Shown here: positions 53,366 through 60,666 of the stretch, in pieces | How the letters are laid out: each line of letters starts with the position of its first letter | Numbering within the stretch: the stretch's first letter is position 1 | DNA from: Anderseniella sp963700885 | GTDB taxonomy: Bacteria > Pseudomonadota > Alphaproteobacteria > Rhizobiales > Aestuariivirgaceae | Reading direction: 5' to 3' | Assembly: GCA_963700885.1 (NCBI GenBank) | Contig: CAVOZJ010000001.1 | Location: 137,287 to 201,286, forward strand | DNA length: 64,000 nt | Translations under genes and position numbers: made by a program | Notes under the pieces: model-generated | Database searches by the model: none | Seen by the model: the letters and a program-made list of their open reading frames with translations, nothing else | What the model was told of the DNA's origin: nothing

Positions 53366-54586
53366 ATGGCAAAGCCTAAGGGGCGTCATCTAACAGGCAA
53401 GCTCTCCGACAGGGCAATAAAGGCAATCAAGAAGCCGGGCCGGTATGGCGATGGCGGCGGGCTGTATCTGCTTGCAGACAATGCCAGCGCAAAACGTTGG
53501 GTGTGGCGCGGCACAGTGCAAGGCAACCGGACTGACTATGGATTGGGTAGTTATGGGAGTGTAACCCTGTCTCAAGCTCGTGACTTGGCCCGTGAGTATG
53601 TGAGGCTCGCGCTCGCTGGCGATGATCCACGAACAACATTACGCGACAGCACTGGAATCCCAGACTTTGAAACGGCAGCCCGCGCATACCACAAGCAACA
53701 TAAGGATATATGGCGGAGCCGCGAACACACTCAACAGTGGATAAATACCCTGGAACAATATGCTTTCCCTGTCATTGGGAAGCGGCCAGTTGACAAAATC
53801 ACTACGCCTGAAATTGTCGCGTTACTCTCTCCAATCTGGTTTGAGAAGCAGGAAACAGCCAAGCGAGTAAAGCAACGCATTGCAACCGTGCTTGACGACG
53901 CCAAAGGCAAGGGGCATTTGAGCGGGGAGAACCCCGTTGCAGGTGTATCAGCCTCATTGAAAATCAACAAACGTTTGCGCCCGAAACACTTCAAGGCAAT
54001 GGACTATCGGGACCTTCCTGATTTCATTCAATGGTTGCGTGACACTGACAAACCGACAATGGGCCGCCTTGCGCTTGAGTTCACGATTCTCTGTGCAGCA
54101 CGCACAGGTGAAGCCGTCAACGCGAGGTGGAGCGAGATAGATGCCGACAAGGCGCTTTGGACTATCCCAGCAAAGAGAATGAAAATGAACCGTGAGCACC
54201 GGGTGCCGTTAACAACCCGCTGCATGGAGATTTTGGAAACCGTACGCCCAATATCAGAGGCAGGGGGATGGGTGTTTGAGGGGCAAAGTGCGCACAAGCC
54301 AATGAGTGACGAGACAATGAGGGCATTTCTCAAGCGACACAGTATCGGAGTGACGATTCACGGATTCCGGAGCACATTTCGAGACTGGTGTTCTGAGCAA
54401 ACCGGGTTCCCTTATGCTGCGGTTGAACGTTGTCTTGCTCATGATTCAGGGAACAAGACAGAGGCCGCATATGCCCGTTCTGACCTGTTGGACCGCCGCA
54501 GGGGAATCATGGACGTTTGGCAGGCGTATGCGCTGTCAGAGGTGAACGATGCTCAGAACGTGGTGCACCTAAAGACAGGCAGGTGA
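53366..54586 (+). CDS. int: P4-type tyrosine integrase
   Basis: 406 residues. The N-terminal DUF4102 arm-binding domain has SDRAIKAIKKPGRYGDGGGLYLLAD. A core-binding region follows at about 90-190. The catalytic domain has Arg in LCAARTGEAVNARW, Lys-bearing KRMKMNREHRVPL, the HGFRSTFRDW box (His-x-x-Arg), HDSGNKTEAAYARSDLL (His and nucleophile Tyr). All catalytic residues are present, so the protein is probably active. It faces into the island from the truncated SDR gene, marking the left end. Confidence 0.95.
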   Translation: MAKPKGRHLTGKLSDRAIKAIKKPGRYGDGGGLYLLADNASAKRWVWRGTVQGNRTDYGLGSYGSVTLSQARDLAREYVRLALAGDDPRTTLRDSTGIPDFETAARAYHKQHKDIWRSREHTQQWINTLEQYAFPVIGKRPVDKITTPEIVALLSPIWFEKQETAKRVKQRIATVLDDAKGKGHLSGENPVAGVSASLKINKRLRPKHFKAMDYRDLPDFIQWLRDTDKPTMGRLALEFTILCAARTGEAVNARWSEIDADKALWTIPAKRMKMNREHRVPLTTRCMEILETVRPISEAGGWVFEGQSAHKPMSDETMRAFLKRHSIGVTIHGFRSTFRDWCSEQTGFPYAAVERCLAHDSGNKTEAAYARSDLLDRRRGIMDVWQAYALSEVNDAQNVVHLKTGR

Positions 54587-54719
54587 CAAGAAAGCGGGCG
54601 TCAAATACCATTAATTGTTGATAATGATTATCAGTATCGTTGACGAATCAACGCAAACATGTAATGTCTTTAATGCAGGGTAGAATTTCCCCTGCATAAT
54701 ATATGCGCTGCATCCCGGA

Positions 54720-54739
54720 CCCGCCAGTTGGCGGGTTTT
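54720..54739 (+). terminator. Terminator-like hairpin 1
   Basis: Stem CCCGCCA / TGGCGGG with a GT loop, followed by TTTTCTTTTG. It lies about 130 bases after the integrase stop and shares its 3' flank with hairpin 3. Confidence 0.6.
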
Positions 54740-54800
54740 CTTTTGACCAAGAGGATGTAGCGTTCACACAACAAGGGTGACGGACGCCCAAGCACACCCC

Positions 54801-54836
54801 ATCCGCTCCAGCTTAATTGCTCGGGCGGATTTTTTG
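54801..54836 (+). terminator. Terminator-like hairpin 2
   Basis: Stem ATCCGC / GCGGAT (8 pairs including one wobble if extended) with a loop of about 18 bases, then TTTTTTG. It resembles a Rho-independent terminator but has a long loop. Confidence 0.5.
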
Positions 54837-54917
54837 TTTGCGTTTTTCAAATTACCTCAACTGTGCAGTGCGATCCGTCCCGCACGAAACATTCAACTTT
54901 GACACTATTAAACTGAA

Positions 54918-54937
54918 CCCGCCTCCCGGCGGGTTTT
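54918..54937 (+). terminator. Terminator-like hairpin 3 ahead of the AlpA-like gene
   Basis: Stem CCCGCC / GGCGGG with a TCCC loop, followed by TTTTCTTTTGACCAACAGGAG. The T tract is only about 25 bases before the AlpA-like start, so it could attenuate that gene's transcription. Confidence 0.6.
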
Positions 54938-54963
54938 CTTTTGACCAACAGGAGAATGAATTA

Positions 54964-55194
54964 ATGGTTGGATCGACAACTGTGAATACCAACACGCCTG
55001 AGCGGATGCTGTCCAGCAATGAGACGCTGGAATTGGTGGGCATTAGGTCCGTCAATACACTCAAACGCTTGATTCGAGATGAGGGGTTTCCAGAGCCTTA
55101 CAGGCTCATGAAAGGGCGCAACTCATTCTCAGATTGCGAAGTGAGGTCATGGCTTCATCAGCGCATGGCAGATCAGCGCGGGGTTGCCGCCTGA
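54964..55194 (+). CDS. AlpA-like excisionase/regulator
   Basis: 76 residues from the ATG with CAGGAG 8 bases upstream. ERMLSSNETLELVGIRSVNTLKRLIRDEGFPEPYRLMKGRNSFSDCEVRSWL matches the winged-HTH pattern of AlpA/phage excisionase proteins (family core: R.pEv...G.s..TlyR....G.FP.p). Such proteins activate the integrase or direct excision. It follows the integrase after the regulatory stretch and overlaps the next start (TGATG). Confidence 0.82.
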   Translation: MVGSTTVNTNTPERMLSSNETLELVGIRSVNTLKRLIRDEGFPEPYRLMKGRNSFSDCEVRSWLHQRMADQRGVAA

Positions 55195-56153
55195 TGTCCT
55201 CCAAACACAACAACACCCACAAAAACCGAAAGCCGCCAGGTCACTACCCTGACGGCTCCCAATCAAACTTGTTCAGCAACAAGTACCAAAACCTCAATTC
55301 AAGAAAGGCTGCTTCGGCATGTCCGCAAACATATCAACAGCACACATTGATTTCAAGTTCTACCTTCACCGATCAGGTCGGCTCTACCGAACCGACAGAC
55401 AAGGAGACCGACCAGCCTCTGCGCTTGACCTCGCATTGCTCAGTGCCGTCAGAAACCGGCGGAAGGCAGGTGCAAATGACTGATACACACACAATTGCGA
55501 ACAAGCCCGTTTTCAGATCCAAACTGCGCAGGCAACGTTTGCGTCAACGGGTCCACAAGCGCACGGTGTTTGATGTTGCGCGGTATCATGAAATCAAAAA
55601 CAAGTGCCGTGCGCTGGCCAGAACCGTTGTTGCGACACCAGCGCCGAAATGCAAACCGCTGCCTGAACTGTCCCGGCTTCAGGCTCTGCTGGACGTTGAT
55701 TTTGAAACTGGCGTTCTGACTGCCCGTGTTCGACGTCAACAATTGCAGCCCGGCGATATACTTGGCGCGAATTGTAACGGCTATCTTCAAGTTTACATCG
55801 ACAACGAACCGTACCGGGTACACCGCCTGATCTGGAAACTCTGCTACGGCAAGGACCCAGACGGGCATTTGGACCACCGAGACGGCAACCGCAGCAACAA
55901 TGCGATCAGCAATCTGCGCGATGTGACACCCCAGCAAAACGCTCGTAACAGGTGCAAGGCTTCGGCAAACAGCAGTGGCCGTCTTGGCGTCTCCAAATGT
56001 TCAACAACGGGTTTGTGGGTCGCTGATATTGGCCTGAATGACCGCAGTGTGCACCTGGGAAAATATAAACGCCTGGAGTGCGCAGTATCAGCGCGCGAAT
56101 GTGGCGAGCGGTATTTGTTCGGCGTCATCTCTCAGGACCGGGAGGCGGCATAG
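55194..56153 (+). CDS. HNH endonuclease with AP2 DNA-binding domain (homing-type)
   Basis: 319 residues if it starts at the ATG overlapping the previous stop; an internal ATG at 55476 preceded by GGAAGGCAGG would give 225 residues and omit a low-complexity Ser/Asn/Lys stretch, so that start is quite possible. The C-terminal half has YRVHRLIWKLCYGKDPDGHL, HLDHRDGNRSNNAISNLRDV (HNH_3 core with His and Asn) and then an AP2-like SSGRLGVSKCSTTGLWVADI. Free-standing homing endonucleases of this make-up are common in phages. Confidence 0.75.
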   Translation: MSSKHNNTHKNRKPPGHYPDGSQSNLFSNKYQNLNSRKAASACPQTYQQHTLISSSTFTDQVGSTEPTDKETDQPLRLTSHCSVPSETGGRQVQMTDTHTIANKPVFRSKLRRQRLRQRVHKRTVFDVARYHEIKNKCRALARTVVATPAPKCKPLPELSRLQALLDVDFETGVLTARVRRQQLQPGDILGANCNGYLQVYIDNEPYRVHRLIWKLCYGKDPDGHLDHRDGNRSNNAISNLRDVTPQQNARNRCKASANSSGRLGVSKCSTTGLWVADIGLNDRSVHLGKYKRLECAVSARECGERYLFGVISQDREAA

Positions 56154-56459
56154 ATGGCTAACAAACCAAACCACACCGAGCTTACTGAAACATGGCCACC
56201 AACTGCGCGTGTGGCTCGGCAGGCCGGACATGTACGGATGTCGCCCATGAAAGCAATCAGGCACAAATGTTTTGATTGCTCCTGTGGCCAGACTGCTGAA
56301 ATCCAGAAATGCACCTGCACCACGTGCCCATTGTGGCCCTTCAGGTCCGGCAGGCACCCCTATACCAGCAAGGCGCGTTCTGCGCCGGGAAGTGCCTCCA
56401 GCAGCACTCTTGATGGCAACGACGCACTGTTTGTCGTCGATGGTACATGGCCGTCATGA
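56154..56459 (+). CDS. Cysteine-cluster protein of phage-like elements
   Basis: 101 residues. The middle holds KAIRHKCFDCSCGQTAEIQKC and CTTCPLWPFRSGRHPY, a pattern of cysteines ending in CPLWP-(F/Y)-R-x-G typical of small putative zinc proteins in phages and integrative elements. The C-terminal third is low-complexity Ser/Ala. It starts right after the endonuclease gene and overlaps the next gene by 13 bases. Function is unknown. Confidence 0.7.
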   Translation: MANKPNHTELTETWPPTARVARQAGHVRMSPMKAIRHKCFDCSCGQTAEIQKCTCTTCPLWPFRSGRHPYTSKARSAPGSASSSTLDGNDALFVVDGTWPS

Positions 56460-57406
56460 GGGTGTCCCCAACTTACGGTGCAGGCACCGCAATCCGGCGC
56501 AGGGCCTCCAAATTAGAACTAGCCCAGTTGCACGATCAGATAGTCACTGTGCTGGCTGACGACCATCCGCAATCAGTGCGCCACGTCTATTATCGCATGA
56601 CGGACCCACGCCTGTTATTTCCAGTGCCAAAAACTGAGAACGGTTACCGGCAGGTCGGTCGAGAATTGGTGAAGTTGCGACAGAACGGGCGAGTCTCGTA
56701 TAGCTGGATCAGCGACAGCACCCGCATGGGTCACTTCGTCAGCACCTTCATCGATGCTTCAGACTTCATATCGAGCATTGCTGGCATGTACCGTGCCGAC
56801 CTGTGGCGCGACTTGCCTGCGTACCCGGAAGTTTGGTGCGAGAGCCGGTCAATCGCCGGAGTGATCGGGGGATTGTGCCGAGAGTATGGGATTAGCCTGT
56901 ACCCGGCTGGCGGGTTCTCGTCCGAGACGTTTATCTGGGAAGCGTCACAGCAGATCAACCGGGCCTGTAATGGTCGGCAGCTTCGGGTGTTCTACATCGG
57001 CGACTATGACCCGGCAGGCGTTCTCATTGACAAAGACATTGAACGGAAGATGCGCCTGCATCTCGACCCGAGTGTGAACATGACGTTCATGCGGATCGGA
57101 ATAACCGAAGAGCAGATCACGCAATATGACCTGCCCGCGAAGCCGCGCAAGCAGAGCGACAGACGCGTTCTGGATTTGAAGAAAACGGTAGAGGCCGAGG
57201 CCATGCCCGCAGGTATTCTGAGGCAGCTTCTTCGCGACCAGTTCGAGGCGCTGATCCCTGATGGTCAGCTTGATGTTGTCCGGGCCGCAGAAGATAGCGA
57301 ACAGGCATTACTGCAGAATTTGGCAAATCTGGTTGGCGACGATGATGGAAGACGTTCTGTAAGGGATTTTTGCAACGGTGCACTTTCTGACGGCGGTGGT
57401 GCGTAA
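56447..57406 (+). CDS. TopoVI-A/Spo11-like Toprim protein
   Basis: 319 residues. The N-terminal half shows SVRHVYYRMTDPRLLFPVPK (a Y-Y-R segment in the position of the 5Y-CAP catalytic tyrosine region) and YRQVGRELVKLRQNGRVSYSWISD. The C-terminal Toprim part has GGFSSETFIWEASQQ (Glu) and LRVFYIGDYDPAGVLIDKDIE (the DxD motif). This is the layout of topoisomerase VI A-like proteins seen without a B subunit in some phages and elements. It may cut or nick DNA during replication; no B subunit lies nearby. Confidence 0.65.
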   Translation: MAVMRVSPTYGAGTAIRRRASKLELAQLHDQIVTVLADDHPQSVRHVYYRMTDPRLLFPVPKTENGYRQVGRELVKLRQNGRVSYSWISDSTRMGHFVSTFIDASDFISSIAGMYRADLWRDLPAYPEVWCESRSIAGVIGGLCREYGISLYPAGGFSSETFIWEASQQINRACNGRQLRVFYIGDYDPAGVLIDKDIERKMRLHLDPSVNMTFMRIGITEEQITQYDLPAKPRKQSDRRVLDLKKTVEAEAMPAGILRQLLRDQFEALIPDGQLDVVRAAEDSEQALLQNLANLVGDDDGRRSVRDFCNGALSDGGGA

Positions 57407-57407
57407 C

Positions 57408-58220
57408 ATGGCGAACAAGAGAAAATCTAAGCAGCCCAATTCGCCGCCTCATGGAGAACCATGGGTTTGGATCACTGCCAACCTACTTGCGTCATGTGCC
57501 TGGCGCGGAATGACAGTCAACGCGAGGCGTGTTCTGGACCGCATTCTCCTGGAACACATGGCGCACGCCGGCAAGGAAAATGGATCACTCCAGGTCACCC
57601 ACCGCCAGTTCATAGAGGCTGGTGTGAGCCGGGACTATGTAGCTGACGCAATCGACGAACTAGCACACTTGCGGCTTATCAAAATTACCATTCGCGGACG
57701 TGGTGGTGTGGGCGTAGGTCACAGTAATCGGTTCTTGCTGACGTGGTTCCCAGAGAAGGGCAGCAGGTATTGTGACGACCCGTGGAAGACCGTTGATAAA
57801 GCACACGTCAAAAAGTGGAATGTGCTCCGGCTGACGGCAAAGAAAGCTCGTAAACGCAAGGTGCCCAAACGGTCCAATCCAAAGTCAGGGGATTATTTCG
57901 CTGCTCCTGAAATGCGGAGCCGCCCACTCCGGGAATGCGGAGCGGAACAACACCAAAAGAGGCAAAATCGCGACTCAAATGGACATATCTCCGCTCCGGG
58001 AATGCGGAGCACTATTAATATCTTCACGGGAACCGACGTTTCAGCAGATGGAACGCTCAACCATATCTCAGAGCTAATGCCTGACGGGTGGTGCAAATCA
58101 AAGGCACAAGCCCGCTCAGGCATGGGCAACAAGGTTGTTCATCTATCTGTTCAAGACGAACCTCAATCCACTGAAGCTGAGCCATTTCAGCAGGCCGTTG
58201 CCGGAGGACAATCTTCATGA
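57408..58220 (+). CDS. Putative replication/DNA-binding protein with internal iteron-like repeats
   Basis: 270 residues, starting at MANKRKS right after the previous stop; a longer frame overlaps the Toprim gene. Residues about 15-115 look like a winged helix (WITANLLASCAWRGMTVNARRVLDRILLE, LQVTHRQFIEAGVSRDYVADAIDELAHLRLIKI), similar to replication-initiator or helix-turn-helix proteins of mobile elements. The middle is basic (TAKKARKRKVPKRS) and the rest is poorly ordered. Three 18-bp dyad repeats lie within the coding sequence. Replication is a reasoned guess from the repeats and neighbours. Its stop overlaps the DUF5681 start. Confidence 0.55.
   Translation: MANKRKSKQPNSPPHGEPWVWITANLLASCAWRGMTVNARRVLDRILLEHMAHAGKENGSLQVTHRQFIEAGVSRDYVADAIDELAHLRLIKITIRGRGGVGVGHSNRFLLTWFPEKGSRYCDDPWKTVDKAHVKKWNVLRLTAKKARKRKVPKRSNPKSGDYFAAPEMRSRPLRECGAEQHQKRQNRDSNGHISAPGMRSTINIFTGTDVSADGTLNHISELMPDGWCKSKAQARSGMGNKVVHLSVQDEPQSTEAEPFQQAVAGGQSS
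57903..58010 (+). repeat. Three iteron-like 18-bp dyad repeats
   Basis: Copies at 57903-57920 (GCTCCTGAAATGCGGAGC), 57926-57943 (ACTCCGGGAATGCGGAGC) and 57993-58010 (GCTCCGGGAATGCGGAGC). The third forms a 6-bp stem GCTCCG/CGGAGC around GGAATG. Spacing start to start is 23 and 67 bases, close to two and six helical turns. Direct repeats inside a Rep-like gene suggest an origin or regulatory array. Confidence 0.6.
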
Positions 58221-58594
58221 CCACACCTGATAATACAGGCCGGAAACAGGCCGATACGCAATTTAAGCCCGGCCAATCGGGTAACCCGAGGGGCAGGCCG
58301 AAAGGTGCGCGGAACAAACTGTCTGAGCAGTTCTTTCTGGAACTATATGAATCCTGGCAAGAACACGGCAAGGCAGCAATTGAGAAAATGCAACAGAACA
58401 AGCCAAGCGAGTATGTGAAGCTGGTCGCTTCACTGGTTCCAAAAGATTTCAACCTCAACACTTCCGACAGCGAATTCGATCATCTGACTGATGAACAATT
58501 GCTTCAGAGGGCAAGGGCGCTTGGGGCATACGTCGATGACCTGGAGATTGTTGATGGGAATCTTGTACAGAAAACGACCCCTGACACGAACTGA
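58217..58594 (+). CDS. DUF5681 protein
   Basis: 125 residues. The family signature is FKPGQSGNPRGRPKGARNKLSEQF near the N terminus, a basic Gly/Arg/Pro motif (G-x-S-G-N-P-x-G-R-P-x-G). The remainder is helical, with VPKDFNLNT late in the protein. DUF5681 proteins are frequent near terminase genes of phages and in island regions; the function is not established. Its ATG overlaps the stop of the Rep-like gene. Confidence 0.8.
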   Translation: MTTPDNTGRKQADTQFKPGQSGNPRGRPKGARNKLSEQFFLELYESWQEHGKAAIEKMQQNKPSEYVKLVASLVPKDFNLNTSDSEFDHLTDEQLLQRARALGAYVDDLEIVDGNLVQKTTPDTN

Positions 58595-58605
58595 GTGACT
58601 TGACC

Positions 58606-59046
58606 ATGAATACAGAAGCAGAACGCAACAGTGGCCGCTTTGTGCAGGGCAGGTCCGGCAATGCAAACGGACGCCCCAAAGGTTCACGCAATCGGGTTAC
58701 GCTTGCCGTAGAAGCTTTGCTTGAAGGTCAGGCGGACCAACTCACCCAAGCGGCCATAGACAAGGCCCTTGAGGGCGATACAGCAGCGTTGAGGCTCTGC
58801 CTTGACAGGATTGCACCTGTTCGCAGGGGCAGGCCGGTATTGCTGGATTTGCCGGACCTGTCAAATGCTCGTAGCCTTGCTGAAGCAGGGCTTGCGGTGG
58901 GCGAGGCATTGGCTGACGGCGAATTGTCACCGGAGGAAGCGGCAGGTGTTCTCAGCACGCTGGACGGTATTAAACGGCTCTATGAAACAACCGAGCTTGA
59001 ACAGCGCATAGCAGTGCTGGAAGCGGCAGCGATAGGTGGCAAATGA
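58606..59046 (+). CDS. DUF5681 protein, module 1 copy
   Basis: 146 residues from ATG 58606 (a TTG six bases earlier is possible). The N-terminal signature is FVQGRSGNANGRPKGSRN. The last 75 residues (LCLDRIAPVRRGRPVLLDLP ... LSTLDGIKRLYE) are almost identical to those of the copy at 62.7-63.1 kb, at DNA level as well, while the N-terminal halves differ much more. That pattern suggests recombination or gene conversion between the two modules. It overlaps the next gene (ATGA). Confidence 0.8.
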   Translation: MNTEAERNSGRFVQGRSGNANGRPKGSRNRVTLAVEALLEGQADQLTQAAIDKALEGDTAALRLCLDRIAPVRRGRPVLLDLPDLSNARSLAEAGLAVGEALADGELSPEEAAGVLSTLDGIKRLYETTELEQRIAVLEAAAIGGK

Positions 59047-59270
59047 GCAAACTCAAAGCACGTGTAAGGAAACTTGAACAGCCCAACGATGCAGGCGGTT
59101 ACTGTCTTTTTTACCCTAGATCCTGGAGCGATGAGAAACTGGCGGCAGAGGTCGCGATGCTCGAAAAAACACACAAATCAATTTTGGCAATCGATGTCGA
59201 CGATGCCGCCAAACCGAGGCTGGTTCAAATGAACACCAGGCACGAGGATGCCCTGAAAATGCTTGATTGA
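59043..59270 (+). CDS. Small KLEQ-family protein
   Basis: 75 residues starting SKLKARVRKLEQPNDAGGYCLFYPRSWSDEKLAAEVAMLEKTH. It shares the plan 'xLxxRVxKLEQ-glycine-aromatic strand-W-S-x-E-x-L-x-A-E' with three or four other tiny proteins in the island. The N-terminal helix has coiled-coil character. It starts by ATGA overlap with the DUF5681 gene. Function is unknown. Confidence 0.65.
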   Translation: MSKLKARVRKLEQPNDAGGYCLFYPRSWSDEKLAAEVAMLEKTHKSILAIDVDDAAKPRLVQMNTRHEDALKMLD

Positions 59271-59289
59271 CGATGCCCACGGAAAGGCA

Positions 59290-59478
59290 ATGACCATGAG
59301 TAGCAGACTGTCAAACAGAGTAAACAAGCTGGAGCAATCCAACGGACAAGGTTTTACTTTCCTGTTGTACACAGACGCATGGAGCCAGGAGCGACTGGAC
59401 GCAGAGATGGCGAGGCTCAAAGAAACCTATGATTCTGTACTGCCAATATTGCTCAATGAGGCTGACATGGCGGCATGA
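59290..59478 (+). CDS. Small KLEQ-family protein
   Basis: About 62 residues: SSRLSNRVNKLEQSNGQGF, TFLLYTDAWSQERLDAEMARL, then LPILLNEADMAA. It is nearly the same protein as that at 63581-63763. GGAAAGG lies 3-5 bases before the ATG given; an ATG six bases later is the alternative. It lies directly after the 75-residue relative. A short amphipathic helix followed by a strand and a second helix is predicted by eye. Confidence 0.65.
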   Translation: MTMSSRLSNRVNKLEQSNGQGFTFLLYTDAWSQERLDAEMARLKETYDSVLPILLNEADMAA

Positions 59479-59594
59479 GCACCGGAGCAAAAATACTCGA
59501 AGGTCGTGAGTGTATCCGGCACGCTCAATACACGCAGTGGGGTAGGATCAAGGGAAACCCTTCGACGAGTTTCGCGAGATTGTGACGGTTGGCT

Positions 59595-59774
59595 CTACGC
59601 TCCCTTGAACAAACAACCGAACGCCAGAATCGCATATCCGACTCCCATGATCCAGACGGAAGCAATGGAGCCGATCGAAGGGACAATACCCAGCGCAACG
59701 AGCGCGGCAAGCACTGCGATCACGAGTGATATGATAAAGAACAAGTTGGTTGGTCTGTTAAGTGTAAGTGTCAT
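59595..59774 (-). CDS. Small two-helix membrane protein
   Basis: 59 residues beginning MTLTLNRPTN. The body consists of two hydrophobic stretches (LFFIISLVIAVLAALVALGI and ASVWIMGVGYAILAFGCLF) separated by VPSIGS, ending FKGA. AGAGGGAA lies 7 bases before the ATG. Hydrophobicity, codon use and the ribosome site support a real gene. Similar two-span proteins of no known function occur in alphaproteobacteria. It is transcribed against the module genes. Confidence 0.6.
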   Translation of the reverse strand: MTLTLNRPTNLFFIISLVIAVLAALVALGIVPSIGSIASVWIMGVGYAILAFGCLFKGA

Positions 59775-60090
59775 GGATTCGTTCCCTCTGGTTGCGGCCC
59801 ATATGTGGACCCACGATCACCAGACACGAATTGGAGATTGATTCATAGATGCATGCTGATTTCGTACCGGCAGAAGACAAGGTTGTCTCGCGTTGTTTCT
59901 GGGAAAGTCCAGCCTTGTTTGCTGCGTCGGTCATGGACACTGGCGTGTCTAAACTATTGCCCTCAAGGGTAAGAGTTTCAGATGGTCGCCCGCCATCCGA
60001 CTTGAACAACAACATCAGTTCACCAGTGCGTCTGATAGCGCGGGCCTTGATGCGCATTGCTGTTTTCAGCAAAGTCTCATCGTCTGACAT
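59758..60090 (-). pseudogene. Truncated phage-type protein
   Basis: A 110-residue frame whose first 70 residues (TAMRIKARAIRRTGELMLLF, SDGGRPSETLTLEGNSLDTP, VSMTDAANKAGLSQKQRETTL) resemble a conserved phage/plasmid protein with the 'ARAIRRxGELL ... AGLSxxQ' pattern. After that the sequence loses similarity and overlaps the start of the small membrane protein. It appears to be an N-terminal remnant fused to unrelated DNA. Confidence 0.4.
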
Positions 60091-60297
60091 GCGCGCGTAT
60101 GTGCAAAGCGCATGCCTCCATCAGCGCGCGAAACGGCTTGCTAAGTCCCACGCACCGGAAGCGGCATAAGTCGCGCTAGTGAATCGCTCAGTCGCTTGTA
60201 GTGTTGACTCAAGTCCAGCGCCGGGCCTTCAATACTGCTAGCGTTACTCCATGGGGCTTTGCTGGAGTCCTGAAATGGTGGCTAGAAGGGACGGCAT
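59775..60297. other. Region with gene remnant and partial repeat
   Basis: Apart from the truncated phage-type frame (59758-60090), no gene is supported. A partial third copy of the island's 38-bp repeat lies at about 60116-60137 (CAGCGCGCGAAACGGC). The final 100 bases precede the secreted-protein remnant. Confidence 0.4.
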
Positions 60298-60495
60298 ATG
60301 AAACGCCTCGCAACCGCTGCGCTGTTTGCCGGCGCTGTACTCGCGACATCGGTTTCGACGGCGATGGCTGCGACTTATTCGCTGGTTGAATTGCAACCTT
60401 TGTCGGGGGCAAGGCCGCCAGCCATTAGGTGTAAAGCGGCTTGGAGAGGTATCGGTGCAATGCCATATGCCGTACCACAGCCTCTAACCTTGTGA
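60298..60495 (+). pseudogene. N-terminal remnant of a secreted (CTERM-type) protein
   Basis: 65 residues. The first 40 form a clear signal peptide and mature start (LATAALFAGAVLATSVSTAMA, then ATYSLVELQPLSG), as in exported proteins that carry a VPLPA-CTERM tail. The frame then becomes Arg/Ala-rich with no structure and stops. No tail follows in any frame, so this looks like the 5' stub of a deleted gene, in line with the lone tail at 61457-61600. Confidence 0.45.
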
Positions 60496-60666
60496 ACGTA
60501 TCTCTAACGACATCACCGTCAGACACAAAGAAATTGCGCTTGACGGTATTTGCAAAAAGGACCAGATTTCTCAGGTTGCGTACCAAGCAACTCCCGCAAG
60601 CTGCGCCGGGACTTCTTCGTTTTCATTTGAGGCGAAACTGAAAGTCCACTTCTGAGGGAGCGACAA

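Larger units (their letters stand above)
54587..54963. promoter_or_regulatory. Regulatory intergenic region: 7-1-7 dyad and three terminator-like hairpins
   Basis: No coding frame longer than a few dozen residues is convincing. TGATAATGATTATCA (54619-54633) is a perfect 7-1-7 inverted repeat identical in form to Fur-family boxes. Three hairpins with T tracts follow (54720-54739, 54801-54836, 54918-54937), listed separately. Two of them share GGCGGGTTTTCTTTTGACCA followed by A(G/C)AGGA. The region may control integrase/excisionase expression or encode short RNAs. Confidence 0.5.

Noticed and set aside
54817..54963. A longer start for the AlpA-like gene
   Set aside because: The extra 49 residues read through terminator hairpin 3, and a strong ribosome site lies before the ATG at 54964.
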